Source of the DNA: Arthrobacter ramosus | GTDB taxonomy: Bacteria > Actinomycetota > Actinomycetes > Actinomycetales > Micrococcaceae | NCBI RefSeq assembly: GCF_039535095.1 | Contig: NZ_BAAAWN010000001.1 | Location: 3,224,001-3,288,000, forward strand | Length of the DNA: 64,000 nucleotides | Direction: 5' to 3' | Shown here: in pieces, positions 1 through 9,155 of the stretch | How the letters are laid out: each line of letters opens with the position of its first letter | How positions within the stretch are numbered: the first letter of the stretch is position 1 | The notes under the pieces: generated by a model | What the model saw: only the letters and a program-made list of their open reading frames with translations | Databases searched by the model: none | What the model was told of the DNA's origin: nothing | Translations under genes and position numbers: made by a program

Positions 1-119
1 ACAGGTTGCTGGGCGCTGAGCAGCAAGGGCAGCTGCAGGTAGGAGCCGTAGCTCATGCGTGAGCTGAAATCCTTGACGATGCCTTCGTCGAGTGGCCGGG
101 TGTTCTTCTCAACGCTCAC
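1..119 (-). CDS. kynA: Tryptophan 2,3-dioxygenase, N-terminal fragment (runs off the left edge)
   Basis: The first 39 codons of a gene whose remainder lies outside the window. The N-terminus reads about 20 polar residues and then SYGSYLQLPLLLSAQ, which matches the start of haem-dependent tryptophan 2,3-dioxygenase, the enzyme that opens the indole ring of L-tryptophan to give N-formylkynurenine. The chosen start is GTG at 117-119, 9 bases after the ribF stop codon, so the gene probably shares the ribF transcript or has a promoter inside ribF. No clear ribosome binding site is visible before this GTG. The family call rests on a short but distinctive stretch. Confidence 0.78.
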   Translation of the reverse strand, partial: MSVEKNTRPLDEGIVKDFSSRMSYGSYLQLPLLLSAQQP

Positions 120-128
120 GGTGCGGGG

Positions 129-1112
129 CTACTTGTCCAGCAGGAGATCGTGGGCCTGGACGACGTCCAGCCGCATCTGCTCTACCAGGGCCTCGGGTCC
201 GCGGTAGGCCACCATGCCCCGGAGCCGCGCCGTGAATTCCACCACGACGGTCTGGCCGTAGAGGTTGAAGTCCTCCACTGCCTCCTCCGGACGGTCGATC
301 ACGTGGGCTTCCACCTGGCGGCTCACGCCGTCGAACGTGGGGTTGGAACCCACCGAAATCGCTGCGGGCCAGCGGGTTCCGGATTCGTCCACGAGCCAGC
401 CGGCGTAGATTCCATCCGCGGGGACGTAGCCCGTGGCGCCGTGGTCCAGGTTCGCCGTGGGAAAGCCCAGGGCGCGTCCACGCGCAGCGCCGTGGACTAC
501 TTCGCCGCGCATCCTGTGCGGGCGGCCAAGGACGGCGGCCGCGGTCTCGACGTCGCCCTCGGCGAGAGCCTCGCGCACCCAAGTGGAGGAACAGCGGCGG
601 TCCGTGCCGCCGTCGTCGTGTACCGGAAAGCCTTCCGCGCCGAACTCGTTGACCACGTGGACGCCGAATCCGAGTTTCTTGCCCAATTCCTGCATAGTGC
701 CGACGTCGCCGGAATTTCCCACGCCGAAACGGAGATCGTGGCCCACAACAACGTGTGCCGCGTGAAGCCCGTCGAGCAGGACGGTGACGACGAATTCCTC
801 GGGTGTCATGGCCGCAAGCGTGAGGTTGTATTTCATGACGAGGACGGCGTCCACGCCCGTGTCGGCCAGGGCATCGAGTTTGTCCTGCAGACCCATGAGG
901 AGCTCCGGTGCGGAGTCGGGCCGGTGGACCAGGGCCGGGTGGGGATCGAACGTCACGACGACGGACCGCGCGGCATGCTGCCCTGCTGTGCGCAGAAGCT
1001 GCGTCAGCACCTGCTGGTGTCCGCGGTGGACGCCGTCAAAGTTGCCGATGGTAACGACGCTGGGACCGAAATCCTCGGGGACCTCGGTGGGATCGTTCCA
1101 GATGTGGACCAT
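129..1112 (-). CDS. ribF: Bifunctional riboflavin kinase / FAD synthetase
   Basis: Phosphorylates riboflavin to FMN and adenylates FMN to FAD in the cytoplasm. The N-terminal nucleotidyltransferase domain carries GNFDGVHRGH (about residues 23-32), the HxGH-type motif of FAD synthetases. The C-terminal riboflavin kinase domain begins near residue 195, with GRALGFPTANL holding the PTAN motif. The length of 327 aa is normal for the family. The start is the ATG at 1110-1112; an adjacent in-frame TTG just upstream is less likely. It is the last complete gene of the truB-membrane-membrane-ribF run. In many actinobacteria rpsO and pnp follow ribF; here kynA does. Confidence 0.96.
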   Translation of the reverse strand: MVHIWNDPTEVPEDFGPSVVTIGNFDGVHRGHQQVLTQLLRTAGQHAARSVVVTFDPHPALVHRPDSAPELLMGLQDKLDALADTGVDAVLVMKYNLTLAAMTPEEFVVTVLLDGLHAAHVVVGHDLRFGVGNSGDVGTMQELGKKLGFGVHVVNEFGAEGFPVHDDGGTDRRCSSTWVREALAEGDVETAAAVLGRPHRMRGEVVHGAARGRALGFPTANLDHGATGYVPADGIYAGWLVDESGTRWPAAISVGSNPTFDGVSRQVEAHVIDRPEEAVEDFNLYGQTVVVEFTARLRGMVAYRGPEALVEQMRLDVVQAHDLLLDK

Positions 1113-1229
1113 CAACCTCGCCTTTTACTGCTGGTATTCGCTATGCCCGGTGCCTGGTCCGGCGCCGGAATTCTCTAAGGTTACCCGCTATCCCGGGGCT
1201 GGCATGCCCGGGTGGCAGGGCCCCGATTT

Positions 1230-1661
1230 CTAGTGCGGGAGCCGTGCCGGGCGCCGACGGTAGAGCCACAACAGGCCCAGGACCGGCAGGATCAACGGTA
1301 CAAAGCCGTATCCGCGTCCGAACAAGGACCACACGGTGTCGTGCGGGAAAGCCACAGGATCGAAAAGGCTGATGGCGCCAACCACCACCACTCCGACCAT
1401 CTCCACGAGGACGGCCGCCAGCGATACCTTGAACCACGTGCGGCCCGGCTTCGCAAGGGAGACTGTGGCCACGATGTACACCACGGCGGCGAAGGCCGAG
1501 AGGATGTGGGCCAGGGGAGCATCCGGGAACTTGGTCAGGATCTGATAGCCCGCACGGGCCGTGGCCGAGATCGCGAAAACCGCGTAGACCGCAATCAGCA
1601 GCCTCCCGGGCCCGGTATTGCGGGTGTCCCGGTTCTTTTTCTCGGTGGTTTCAACAGTCAC
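1230..1661 (-). CDS. Small integral membrane protein, function unknown
   Basis: About 143 aa with four hydrophobic segments, roughly residues 15-35, 47-65, 77-97 and 111-130, and a basic C-terminus (YRRRPARLPH) suggesting a cytoplasmic tail. The frame is open further upstream, but GTG at 1659-1661 is preferred: GGAAGAAG lies 8 bases before it, and the upstream gene stops at 1682, so a longer version would overlap that gene. It is paired with the next membrane gene and lies between truB and ribF. I do not recognise a characterised family, and the position gives no clear functional hint. Confidence 0.72.
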   Translation of the reverse strand: MTVETTEKKNRDTRNTGPGRLLIAVYAVFAISATARAGYQILTKFPDAPLAHILSAFAAVVYIVATVSLAKPGRTWFKVSLAAVLVEMVGVVVVGAISLFDPVAFPHDTVWSLFGRGYGFVPLILPVLGLLWLYRRRPARLPH

Positions 1662-1681
1662 TTCGTGTGCTTCTTCCAATG

Positions 1682-2035
1682 TCAGTACCAGATCTGGTTC
1701 ATGCGGGCCGCCATGACCAATGCGGTGACGCCCACGGCGCCCATGACGAAATTGCTCCAACGGGTCCGTTCCAGGATGGACCAGTACACCGCGACGACAG
1801 GGAGGATGAGCGCCGTGATGATGTAACCCCAGAATTCCCAGGGCTCCCCCGCGATCTTTTCACCCATCGCCACACGGATGATCGATCCCACCAGATAGAC
1901 CAGCAAGACGAGTTCGACGGCGGCAACGGACAGTATGGTGACGTCGTTGGGGGCCTTCTTCATGATGCCCGCCACGACGCAAATGATGGTGGACAGCAAA
2001 CCCACTACCAGGACGGCGTAAAAGTATCCGTCCAT
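1682..2035 (-). CDS. Small integral membrane protein, function unknown
   Basis: 117 aa, ATG start two bases after the truB stop, so translationally linked to truB. There are four predicted membrane spans (about residues 5-24, 33-53, 68-88, 97-111), short loops and no obvious catalytic motif. It differs in sequence from the membrane protein encoded just downstream but has the same size and layout, so the two may act together. No function can be assigned from sequence. Confidence 0.75.
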   Translation of the reverse strand: MDGYFYAVLVVGLLSTIICVVAGIMKKAPNDVTILSVAAVELVLLVYLVGSIIRVAMGEKIAGEPWEFWGYIITALILPVVAVYWSILERTRWSNFVMGAVGVTALVMAARMNQIWY

Positions 2036-2037
2036 GG

Positions 2038-2958
2038 CTAGTGTGCCTGCTTTTCGTTGTCAGGCGCGAACACCAGGACGGGCTTGGCGAAACTCCCCGC
2101 ATCGGCCACCAACGCCACGAGTTCCCCTGACGGTGAAAACGCCGCCGCCGGGTTCTCGGCGGTGGCCGCGTCGGCCGTGCCGGCAGCGGGTCCCGCCGCG
2201 ATCCTGCGGCCAAAGGAGATCTCGGTGGCTTCGGCGTCGCTCAACTCCCGGTTCGGCATGAGCGCGCGGGCCGCGGCGGACATGTCGAGGACTTCCAGTT
2301 CCTCGGCAAGCTGATCGAGGGTGCGGGCCTGCTCCAGGGTGTAGGGCCCCACTTGGGTGCGGCGCAGCGCCGTGAGATGGCCGCCGACGCCGAGAGCCGC
2401 GCCAAGGTCGCGTGCCAGCGCGCGGATGTAGGTGCCCGAGGAGCACTCGACGGTCACGTCGATGTCCACCACCCTGCCGTCGTCGACCCTCCGGATGGCG
2501 TGGATCTCGAAACGGTGGATGGTCACGGGCCGGGCGGCGAGCTTGACCTCTTGCCCCGAACGCACGCGCGCGTAGGACCGTTCGCCGTTGACCTTGATGG
2601 CGCTGACGCTGCTGGGAACCTGCTGGATCTCGCCACTGAGCTGCGCGACGCCGGCGCGGATGGCTTCCTCGGTGACCCCGGCGGCGCTGCGGCTTTCGGT
2701 GATGTCGCCTTCGGCATCGTCCGTGATGGTTGATTCGCCGAGCCGGATGGTGGCGGAGTACGTCTTGGAGGTGCCGACGATGTACGTCAACAGTCGCGTG
2801 GCCTTGTTGATACCAATCACAAGCACCCCGGTGGCCATGGGGTCCAGGGTCCCTGCATGGCCCACTTTCCGGGTACCGGCCAGTCGCCGCATCCGTCCAA
2901 CCACATCGTGGCTGGTCCATCCTTGCGGCTTGTCAACGATTACCAGTCCAGAAAGCAC
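2038..2958 (-). CDS. truB: tRNA pseudouridine-55 synthase
   Basis: Isomerises U55 to pseudouridine in the T-loop of tRNAs. The N-terminus has LVIVDKPQGWTSHDVV and the catalytic motif GHAGTLDPMATG, in which Asp39 is the nucleophile. KVNGERSYARVRSG and SGTYIRALARDLG are also family signatures. The C-terminal 80 residues are more variable, as is normal in actinobacteria. The start is GTG at 2956-2958, with GGGAGG unusually close before it. truB usually follows rbfA in bacteria; here guaD and a plus-strand aminotransferase separate them. Confidence 0.96.
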   Translation of the reverse strand: MLSGLVIVDKPQGWTSHDVVGRMRRLAGTRKVGHAGTLDPMATGVLVIGINKATRLLTYIVGTSKTYSATIRLGESTITDDAEGDITESRSAAGVTEEAIRAGVAQLSGEIQQVPSSVSAIKVNGERSYARVRSGQEVKLAARPVTIHRFEIHAIRRVDDGRVVDIDVTVECSSGTYIRALARDLGAALGVGGHLTALRRTQVGPYTLEQARTLDQLAEELEVLDMSAAARALMPNRELSDAEATEISFGRRIAAGPAAGTADAATAENPAAAFSPSGELVALVADAGSFAKPVLVFAPDNEKQAH

Positions 2959-3044
2959 GCCTCCCAGTATATCCGCGCCGGGGCATGCATCCTGCGGCCC
3001 GCGGCTTCCCTGAACGGTCCGGGACCGCGGCTAAGATGGCTCCC

Positions 3045-4199
3045 ATGCCTGAGCTTGCCGCACACGTCGACGAAGTGCCCGTGAACCAGATCCGCGAGAT
3101 CACCGAGGCCGCGTGGAGCACCCCCGGGGCGATTGTCCTCAGCATCGGCGAGCCCGGCTTCGCGCTGCCCCGCCACATCCTGGACGCGGGGATCGCGTGC
3201 CTGGACAGGGACGAGACCAACTACACCCCCAATGCCGGTATCCCGGCCCTGCGTGAGGCCTTTGCCGATCGGTTCCGGGCGCACAACAAGGTGGACGTCG
3301 GGGCAGAGCGCGTGTACGTCGTGGACGGAGCCCAGCAGGGACTGCACTTCGCCATGAGCCTGCTCCTCTCCCCCGGAGACGAGATCCTGATTCCCAACCC
3401 CGGCTATCCCACTTTTGCCATGACGAGCCATTTGCTGCACGCCGTCCCGGTGCGGTATCCGCTCTACCCCGAGCACGAGTTCCAACCCCGCATCGAGGAC
3501 ATCGAGGCACTGATCACGCCCCGGACCAAAGTGTTGGTCCTTAATTCCCCGTCCAATCCCCTGGGCGTGGTGATCTGCGAGGAAACGACGCGCCAGCTCG
3601 TGGAATTGGCCGTCAAACACGATTTGTGGATCATTTCGGATGAATGCTACGAAGCCTTCACCTTCGATGTTCCGCACACGAGTCCCGCCCGCTTCGACAG
3701 CACCGTTCCCGGGGAGGCGCGGGTCTTCACGTCCCTGACTTTGTCCAAAACGTATGGGCTGACGGGACTGCGGATCGGCGCGCTCGTTTGCCCTCCGGGC
3801 CTGGAACGGAGGATGAACAACGTCATGGAAGCGATCGTTTCCTGCGTGGCTTCACCTTCCCAGTATGCTGCGGTCGCGGCGCTGACCGGCCCGCAGGACT
3901 ATGTGGACGCCGCGCGGGAGCATTACCGTTCCAACCGCGACGCCGCCTCGGCAGTGCTTGCGGAAAAGGGCATTCCCTTCCTGGGCGCGCAGGGGGCTTT
4001 CTATCTCTGGGCGGACGTCTCCCATGTGAGCGGCGGCGACGTGCGAACTTGGGTGCGTCTGTTCCTCAGGGATTCCGGAGTGGCGGTGGCGCCGGGCACC
4101 GCGTTCGGTTCCATCGGCGAGGGGTGGATCAGGATCGCGTTGTGCGGTGATCAGCAGCAACTGCTCGACGGCGTCGGGCGGCTTCCGGAGCGCGTTTAG
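3045..4199 (+). CDS. PLP-dependent class I/II aminotransferase
   Basis: Fold-type I aminotransferase of the aspartate aminotransferase superfamily, about 384 aa. Visible marks are the substrate-binding region around ETNYTPNAGIPALR, the cofactor-contacting NSPSNPLG and SDECYEAF, and the Schiff-base lysine in SLTLSKTYGLTGLRIG (about Lys235). The exact amino donor cannot be read from sequence. The ATG at 3045 gives the N-terminus MPELAAHVDE; another in-frame ATG at 3036 is possible, and neither has a strong ribosome binding site. It is the only plus-strand gene in this left section, divergent from truB and convergent with guaD. Confidence 0.85.
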   Translation: MPELAAHVDEVPVNQIREITEAAWSTPGAIVLSIGEPGFALPRHILDAGIACLDRDETNYTPNAGIPALREAFADRFRAHNKVDVGAERVYVVDGAQQGLHFAMSLLLSPGDEILIPNPGYPTFAMTSHLLHAVPVRYPLYPEHEFQPRIEDIEALITPRTKVLVLNSPSNPLGVVICEETTRQLVELAVKHDLWIISDECYEAFTFDVPHTSPARFDSTVPGEARVFTSLTLSKTYGLTGLRIGALVCPPGLERRMNNVMEAIVSCVASPSQYAAVAALTGPQDYVDAAREHYRSNRDAASAVLAEKGIPFLGAQGAFYLWADVSHVSGGDVRTWVRLFLRDSGVAVAPGTAFGSIGEGWIRIALCGDQQQLLDGVGRLPERV

Positions 4200-4244
4200 G
4201 GCCGGCGCTTTAGGGCCCGGCGCTTTGCTTGGCGGCCGCCGCTT

Positions 4245-4730
4245 TCAGTATGCGGTCCGGTTTTTGTGCCCGCGCCAGGCATCGAAAGGAGCCTCCGATG
4301 CGGCGACCTCCTTATGTTGGACGGGCAACAGTTCAGGCCTGTTGCCGTCGAAATATTCGTAGAACACCGCATCGTCGAAGCCTGCGGCTGCGGCCCCGTG
4401 CCGATCCGCGGCAAAGTAGACCCGGCTTACGCGGCCCCATAGGGCGGCGGAGAGGCACAAAGGGCATGGTTCGCAGCTTGAGTAGAGCACCGAGCCGCTG
4501 AGATCGAAGCTTCCCAGTTCAGACGCAGCCCGCCGGATGGCCACCACTTCGGCGTGCGCTGTGGGGTCGTTGTCGCGGGTGACCCGGTTGACGCCGTCAT
4601 GGAGCCGTCCGTCCGGGGTGACCACGACGGCGCCGAAAGGGCCGCCGCCGTCGGCCACGTTCTGCACCGCGAGCTGCAGGGCGTGTTCGAGGTAGTCTTC
4701 GGGACTCTGAGCTGAATCGTGCGCCGACAT
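4245..4730 (-). CDS. guaD: Guanine deaminase (cytidine-deaminase fold)
   Basis: 161 aa zinc enzyme converting guanine to xanthine for purine salvage or nitrogen recovery. The zinc site is His59 with catalytic Glu61 in TAHAEVVAIR, and Cys89 and Cys92 in SCEPCPLC. The C-terminal APFDAWR...KNRTAY resembles the swapped C-terminal segment of Bacillus GuaD and separates it from tRNA adenosine deaminase TadA. The ATG start has GGAG just upstream. It lies downstream of rbfA but is split from it by a terminator hairpin, so it probably has its own transcript. Confidence 0.85.
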   Translation of the reverse strand: MSAHDSAQSPEDYLEHALQLAVQNVADGGGPFGAVVVTPDGRLHDGVNRVTRDNDPTAHAEVVAIRRAASELGSFDLSGSVLYSSCEPCPLCLSAALWGRVSRVYFAADRHGAAAAGFDDAVFYEYFDGNRPELLPVQHKEVAASEAPFDAWRGHKNRTAY

Positions 4731-4788
4731 GCTCCGATCTTAGCGACGGCCCATCAATTTGGCCCTGCTTTTCACGGTTAAACAAGAA

Positions 4789-4828
4789 GGACCGGATCCG
4801 GCAGTCCTAAGAACTGCGGATCCGGTCC
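4789..4828 (-). terminator. Rho-independent terminator after rbfA
   Basis: Inverted repeat with arms of 15-16 nt (GGACCGGATCCG plus CAG) differing only by a one-base bulge, around a 9-nt loop. On the minus strand it is followed by TTCTTGTTT. It sits 19 bases after the rbfA stop codon and fits the end of the rimP-nusA-ylxR-infB-rbfA transcript. Confidence 0.8.
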
Positions 4829-4846
4829 CACCCGGGAAGCGCCGGG

Positions 4847-5356
4847 CTACTTGCCGCTGTCTTCGTCGATGTCTTCATCGGCACGGAGGTCGATGTCTTC
4901 TTCATCAAAGTCGTCTTCGTCGATGTCCGCATCCTGCGGGGAATCGCTCTTGTACGGGTCCGCATCGCCTGCGTGCTTGGCGCCGGCGGCCAGCGCGGCC
5001 ACCTCGGCGTCGCGCTGCTTGGCGGTGCGCAACAGCTCCTCAAGGTTCGAGGCGTTGACCGGAATGAGGTCGGCAACGAATTCCAAGGTAGGAGTCAGCC
5101 GCACGGTGATGTTCCGGCCCACTTCCTGCCGCAAAACACCCTTGGCCTTCTCCAACGCCCGAACAGCATCCGAATGAGCGGCTTCGTCACCGAAGACGGT
5201 GTAGTACACGGTGGCGTGCTGAAGATCGTTGGTGACGCGGGCATCGGTGATAGTGATGCCCTCAACCCGAGGATCCTTGATCCGCCGGCCCAGTGCCTCA
5301 GCAACAACAACCTTAATCCGCTGCGCCAACTTGGCAGCGCGTGCCGGATCAGCCAT
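4847..5356 (-). CDS. rbfA: 30S ribosome-binding factor A
   Basis: Binds the 30S subunit during late maturation of 16S rRNA. Residues 1-115 match RbfA (RIKVVVAEALGRRIKDPRV near the start, then DLQHATVYYTVFG). The C-terminus carries an extra tail of about 45 residues that is almost all Asp and Glu with Ile and Ser, giving 169 aa against the usual 115-140. The ATG has a strong AGGAGG. It ends the rimP-infB operon. The 242-base gap to infB contains a very large hairpin. Confidence 0.94.
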   Translation of the reverse strand: MADPARAAKLAQRIKVVVAEALGRRIKDPRVEGITITDARVTNDLQHATVYYTVFGDEAAHSDAVRALEKAKGVLRQEVGRNITVRLTPTLEFVADLIPVNASNLEELLRTAKQRDAEVAALAAGAKHAGDADPYKSDSPQDADIDEDDFDEEDIDLRADEDIDEDSGK

Positions 5357-5414
5357 GACATCCTCCTGGATATAGAAAACTTAGCCACGCCCTAAGGCGA
5401 GTTTACGACGGAAC

Positions 5415-5577
5415 CGTCGGGTTTCCCGGCGGCCGTTTGGAGCCATGATGGGGGCCCGGGAGTGGCATCGGGCCTGCCGGAGCTGGGCGGCTAACGTCGT
5501 TAGACGTTGGCCGCCCAGCGTAGGGGCGGGGCCCCCATCATGGCGGAAAATGGGCAGGGCCGCCGGGAAACCCGACG
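5415..5577. repeat. Nested 160-bp inverted repeat between infB and rbfA
   Basis: Three stacked palindromes share one centre. The outer arms are 20 nt and identical (5415-5434 with 5558-5577, containing GTCGGGTTTCCCGGC). The middle arms are 15 nt and identical (5443-5457 with 5529-5543, CCATGATGGGGGCCC). The inner arms are 17 nt with one T.G wobble (5482-5498 with 5503-5519), closing on a 4-nt loop. It fills most of the infB-rbfA gap. As RNA it could fold into a single long rod. It could be a processing site, an attenuator or a small mobile palindromic element; the sequence alone does not decide. Confidence 0.85.
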
Positions 5578-5598
5578 ACCCTGAACCACTTGTCGTGC

Positions 5599-8439
5599 TT
5601 AGACGCGCGGCTTTTCGCGCATCTCGAAGGTCTCGATGATGTCACCCTCGTTGATGTCGTTGTACGAGCCAAGACCGATACCACACTCGAAGTCCGTGCG
5701 GACCTCGGTGGCGTCGTCCTTGAACCGCTTGAGCGTCTCGACGGTGAGGTTGTCACCGATGACCTTGCCATCGCGGCTGACGCGTGCCTTCGTGTTACGG
5801 CGGATGATGCCCGAGCGCACGATGGAACCGGCGATGTTTCCGAACTTGGAAGACCGGAAGACTTCGCGGACCTCGGCGGTACCGAGCTGGACTTCCTCGT
5901 ACTCCGGCTTGAGCATGCCCTTGAGGGCCAGCTCGATGTCATCGATTGCCGAGTAGATGACGGAGTAGAAGCGCATGTCCACGCCTTCGCGATCAGCGAG
6001 GTCGGCCACGCGCTCGGCGGGCTTGACGTTGAAGCCGATGATGATGGCGTTGTCCACCGTGGCGAGGTTGACGTCGTTCTGCGTGATGGCACCCACACCG
6101 CGGTGGATGACGCGCAGTTGAACGTCTTCGTCGCCGACGTCGATCTTGAGCAGTGCGTCTTCGAGGGCTTCGACAGCACCGGAAACGTCACCCTTGAGGA
6201 TGAGGTTGAGGGTGTCGATCTTGCCCGCGGCAACTGCCTGGTCGAAGTCTTCCAGGCTGATGCGCTTGCGACGCTTGGCCAGTGCCGCGTTGCGGTCGGC
6301 TGCTTCACGCTTTTCAGCGATCTGGCGGGCCGTACGCTCGTCAGAGGTCACCAGGAAGGTGTCACCTGCACGCGGTACGTTGGACAGACCCAGGACCTGG
6401 ACCGGACGGGACGGAAGCGCGACGTCGAGGGCGTTGCCGTCTTCGTCGAACATGGCACGGACGCGGCCGTGGGCGGTACCGGCCACGATCGTGTCGCCAA
6501 CGGCCAGGGTACCGGACTGGACCAGGACGGTGGCCACGGAACCGCGGCCCTTGTCCAGGTTCGCTTCGATGGCAATGCCTCGAGCGTCCTTGTCCGGGTT
6601 GGCGCGCAGGTCCAAAGCGGCGTCTGCGGTCAGCAGGACGGCGTCGATCAGTTCGTCGATGTTGATGTTCTGGCGGGCAGAAACCTCAACGAACATGGTG
6701 TCGCCACCGTATTCTTCGGGAACCAGACCGTACTCGGTGAGCTGGCCCTTGACCTTGTCCGGGTTGGCACCTTCCTTGTCGATCTTGTTGACCGCGACGA
6801 CGATCGGCACGTTGGCCGCTTGTGCGTGGTTGAGTGCTTCCACCGTCTGCGGCATGACGCCGTCGTCGGCTGCGACAACCAGGATGGCGATGTCGGTGAC
6901 CTTGGCACCACGTGCACGCATGGCGGTGAACGCCTCGTGACCGGGGGTGTCAATGAAGGTGATGTCGCGCGGAGTACCTTCGTGGATGTGGCTGATCTGG
7001 TAGGCACCGATGTGCTGCGTGATGCCGCCGTGTTCGCCGGCAACCACGTTGGTCTTCCGGATGGCGTCGAGCAGTCGGGTCTTACCGTGGTCGACGTGAC
7101 CCATGACGGTGACAACCGGGGGACGCGGTTCGAGGACGTCGTCGCCTTCGGCTTCCAGTTCGGCATCAAGGTCGATGTCGAAGGAGTCGAGGAGCTCGCG
7201 CTCTTCGTCTTCCGGCGAAACTACCTGGATCTTGTAGCCGAGTTCAACACCCAGCAGGCCGAAGGTGTCTTCGTCCAGCGACTGCGTAGCCGTTGCCATT
7301 TCACCGAGGTGGAACAGCACGGTCACCAGTGCGGCGGGGTTCGCCTCGATCTTGTCGGCGAAGTCCGTAATGGACGAGCCACGACGGAGCCGGACTACGG
7401 TGTTGCCGTCGCCGCGGGGTACGGATACGCCGCCCAGCGACGGAGCACTCATCTGCTCCAGTTCCTGACGCTTTGCACGCTTCGACTTGCGCTGCTTGCC
7501 GCGTCCTGCGCCACCCTTGCCGAAGGCACCTTGGGTACCGCCGCGTCCGCGGCCACCCTTGCCGAAGCCACCGCCGGCGGGAGCTCCGCCACCGGTGCCT
7601 GCGCCAGGAGCGCCACCCGGACGGCCGGGGCCGCCACCACCGGGACGGCCAGCGCCACCCGGACGGCCTGCGCCGCCGGGAGCGGGACGCTCGGTGCGGT
7701 TGGGCATCATGCCCGGGCTGGGACGGTTTCCTGCGGGGCCACCTGCCGGACGCGGTGCGCCCGGACGGGGAGCACCGGGGCGCGGAGCACCCGGACGCGG
7801 ACCACCGGAACCGGCTGCGGGGCGGGGACCGCCTGCGCCGGCCGCGGGACGCGGACCGCCGGGACGTTCGCCGTCAGTGCGGCCACCGGAACGGGGCATG
7901 CCCTGCGATGTTGCGAAGGGGTTGTTGCCCGGACGGGGAGGACGCTCGCCGTCGCCACGGCCGCGGGGCATGCCCTGCGAGGTCGCGAACGGGTTGTTGC
8001 CCGGACGGGGGCCGCCGGGCCGCGGTGCCTGGCTGCCCGGACGTGCCGGGGCAGGGGCCTCGGCCCTGGGTGCCGGACGGGCACCCGGCTTTGCGGAAAT
8101 AGGACTTGCTGCAGCTGCGGGAGCCGCAGGCGCTGCCGGGGCGGGGGTCTCAGCCTTGGGGGCGGGAACCGGAGCCTTGGGCGCAGCGGGGCCGGGAGCC
8201 GGGCGGGATGCTGCGGGTGCGGCAGGTGCCGCGGGGGCTGCAACGCGAGCAACTGCCGGGGCAGCCGCCTTTGCAGCGCCGGCACCCGGGTAAGCATCGC
8301 GAAGCTTCTTCACGACCGGTGCCTCAATTGTCGAAGAGGCGGAGCGAACGAATTCGCCCAATTCCTGCAGTTTTGTCACTGCATCTTTGGAAGTAATACC
8401 GAGCTCTTTGGCGAGCTCATGTACGCGGACCTTGGCCAC
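5599..8439 (-). CDS. infB: Translation initiation factor IF-2
   Basis: GTPase that brings initiator fMet-tRNA to the ribosome. 946 aa: an N-terminal IF2N module ([12 protein letters not shown]), then a low-complexity region rich in Pro, Gly, Ala and Arg (about residues 75-320), a second IF2N-like segment, and the G domain with [18 protein letters not shown] and NKID, followed by the C-terminal beta-barrel domains. The GTG start at 8439 has AGGAGAAA ahead of it. The Pro/Gly region includes a 72-bp repeat (24 aa) containing [14 protein letters not shown] twice. Long N-termini of this kind are usual in actinobacteria. Confidence 0.98.
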   Translation of the reverse strand: MAKVRVHELAKELGITSKDAVTKLQELGEFVRSASSTIEAPVVKKLRDAYPGAGAAKAAAPAVARVAAPAAPAAPAASRPAPGPAAPKAPVPAPKAETPAPAAPAAPAAAASPISAKPGARPAPRAEAPAPARPGSQAPRPGGPRPGNNPFATSQGMPRGRGDGERPPRPGNNPFATSQGMPRSGGRTDGERPGGPRPAAGAGGPRPAAGSGGPRPGAPRPGAPRPGAPRPAGGPAGNRPSPGMMPNRTERPAPGGAGRPGGAGRPGGGGPGRPGGAPGAGTGGGAPAGGGFGKGGRGRGGTQGAFGKGGAGRGKQRKSKRAKRQELEQMSAPSLGGVSVPRGDGNTVVRLRRGSSITDFADKIEANPAALVTVLFHLGEMATATQSLDEDTFGLLGVELGYKIQVVSPEDEERELLDSFDIDLDAELEAEGDDVLEPRPPVVTVMGHVDHGKTRLLDAIRKTNVVAGEHGGITQHIGAYQISHIHEGTPRDITFIDTPGHEAFTAMRARGAKVTDIAILVVAADDGVMPQTVEALNHAQAANVPIVVAVNKIDKEGANPDKVKGQLTEYGLVPEEYGGDTMFVEVSARQNINIDELIDAVLLTADAALDLRANPDKDARGIAIEANLDKGRGSVATVLVQSGTLAVGDTIVAGTAHGRVRAMFDEDGNALDVALPSRPVQVLGLSNVPRAGDTFLVTSDERTARQIAEKREAADRNAALAKRRKRISLEDFDQAVAAGKIDTLNLILKGDVSGAVEALEDALLKIDVGDEDVQLRVIHRGVGAITQNDVNLATVDNAIIIGFNVKPAERVADLADREGVDMRFYSVIYSAIDDIELALKGMLKPEYEEVQLGTAEVREVFRSSKFGNIAGSIVRSGIIRRNTKARVSRDGKVIGDNLTVETLKRFKDDATEVRTDFECGIGLGSYNDINEGDIIETFEMREKPRV
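7894..8012 (-). repeat. 72-bp tandem repeat inside infB
   Basis: Two imperfect copies, period 72 bp, starting near 7894 and 7966. They encode the repeated peptide [14 protein letters not shown] in the disordered N-terminal part of IF-2. The repeat stays in frame, so it changes only linker length. Confidence 0.7.
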
Positions 8440-8635
8440 ATTTCTCCTGTCTCGGTCCGCACCGAGCCAGGCACGAACCGTCTAATTCTTACTGCGGGCC
8501 CCTGCCGCGAACGCGGCGGATAGGCCCTGTGCAGAGCGCAACAAAGTTGTCATCGTTGCGCACTCATCGCTGGGAACTCATCGGGTTTCCATCAGTTTTC
8601 TGACCCGCTTTCAGGTTTGGACGGTTTTCCTGCTT

Positions 8636-8944
8636 TCACGGGGTGTCCGCAGGGGGTATGACTGCCGCCAGGTAGCTTTCGACGGCGGTGACTTCACTTG
8701 CGCCCGCGAGGGCCCTTGCGAAAGCACGCCGTTTGCTTGCCAGCGTCAGGCATGTGGTGCTGGGGTGCAGCCACGCACCCCGGCCAGCCATCCGGCGTCG
8801 TTCATCCACCAGGACGACGGGTGACCCGCCGCCTTCGGCGACAAGCCGGATCAACTCGCTCCGCTTGCCTTGTTTCCGGCATCCGATGCAGGTGCGCAGA
8901 GGCTGGTGCCTGGTGTGAAGCAGTTCAGTCACTGGGTGTATCAA
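8636..8944 (-). CDS. ylxR: YlxR-family RNA-binding protein (DUF448)
   Basis: 102 aa. Contains RTCIGCRKQGKRSEL and GRGAWLHPSTTCLTLA, the two signature blocks of the YlxR family, which is almost always encoded between nusA and infB as here. Bacillus and Clostridioides homologues have been linked to RNase P modulation and nucleoid or RNA binding. The start used is TTG at 8942-8944 with GAGGCAGG upstream; GTG at 8932 (MTELLHTRHQ) is an alternative. Confidence 0.9.
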   Translation of the reverse strand: MIHPVTELLHTRHQPLRTCIGCRKQGKRSELIRLVAEGGGSPVVLVDERRRMAGRGAWLHPSTTCLTLASKRRAFARALAGASEVTAVESYLAAVIPPADTP

Positions 8945-9097
8945 CCTGCCTCAGTGTCTTTACCTGTCTTCTGCTGTTCTGCTTTGCTCGGCGCCCGCCC
9001 TTGCCTTGTCGGGATTATTGCCCAACAAGTCGCGAGCACGCCAAAGCGCACGGATACCGGGCATAGGCCCGGTTCCATCTATTCTAAGCCCCCGAGG

Positions 9098-9141
9098 GCC
9101 CGGCCACCGAATCCACAAGGTACAAGGATCCGGGGCCGGGC
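9098..9141 (-). terminator. Long GC-rich hairpin after nusA
   Basis: Arms of about 16 nt (GCCCGGCCCCGGATCC paired with a partner that has one bulge and one G.U pair) around an 11-nt loop, 15 bases after the nusA stop. No run of T follows, so it may be an attenuator or an mRNA 3'-protecting element rather than a full terminator, because ylxR and infB lie downstream on the same strand. Confidence 0.5.
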
Positions 9142-9155
9142 GCCGTTTGGTGTGT

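Noticed and set aside
150..1178. A 342-codon open frame on the plus strand
   Set aside because: Antisense of ribF; no start signal or domain.
4197..4226. Short tandem repeat of TAGGGCC(C)GGCGCTT after the aminotransferase
   Set aside because: Only two 14-16 base copies; too short and too simple to call an element, and no stem forms that would serve as a terminator.
5590..8523. A 977-codon open frame on the plus strand
   Set aside because: It is antisense to infB. High GC leaves the opposite strand free of stops; the Thr/Gly/Arg-rich translation has no family likeness.
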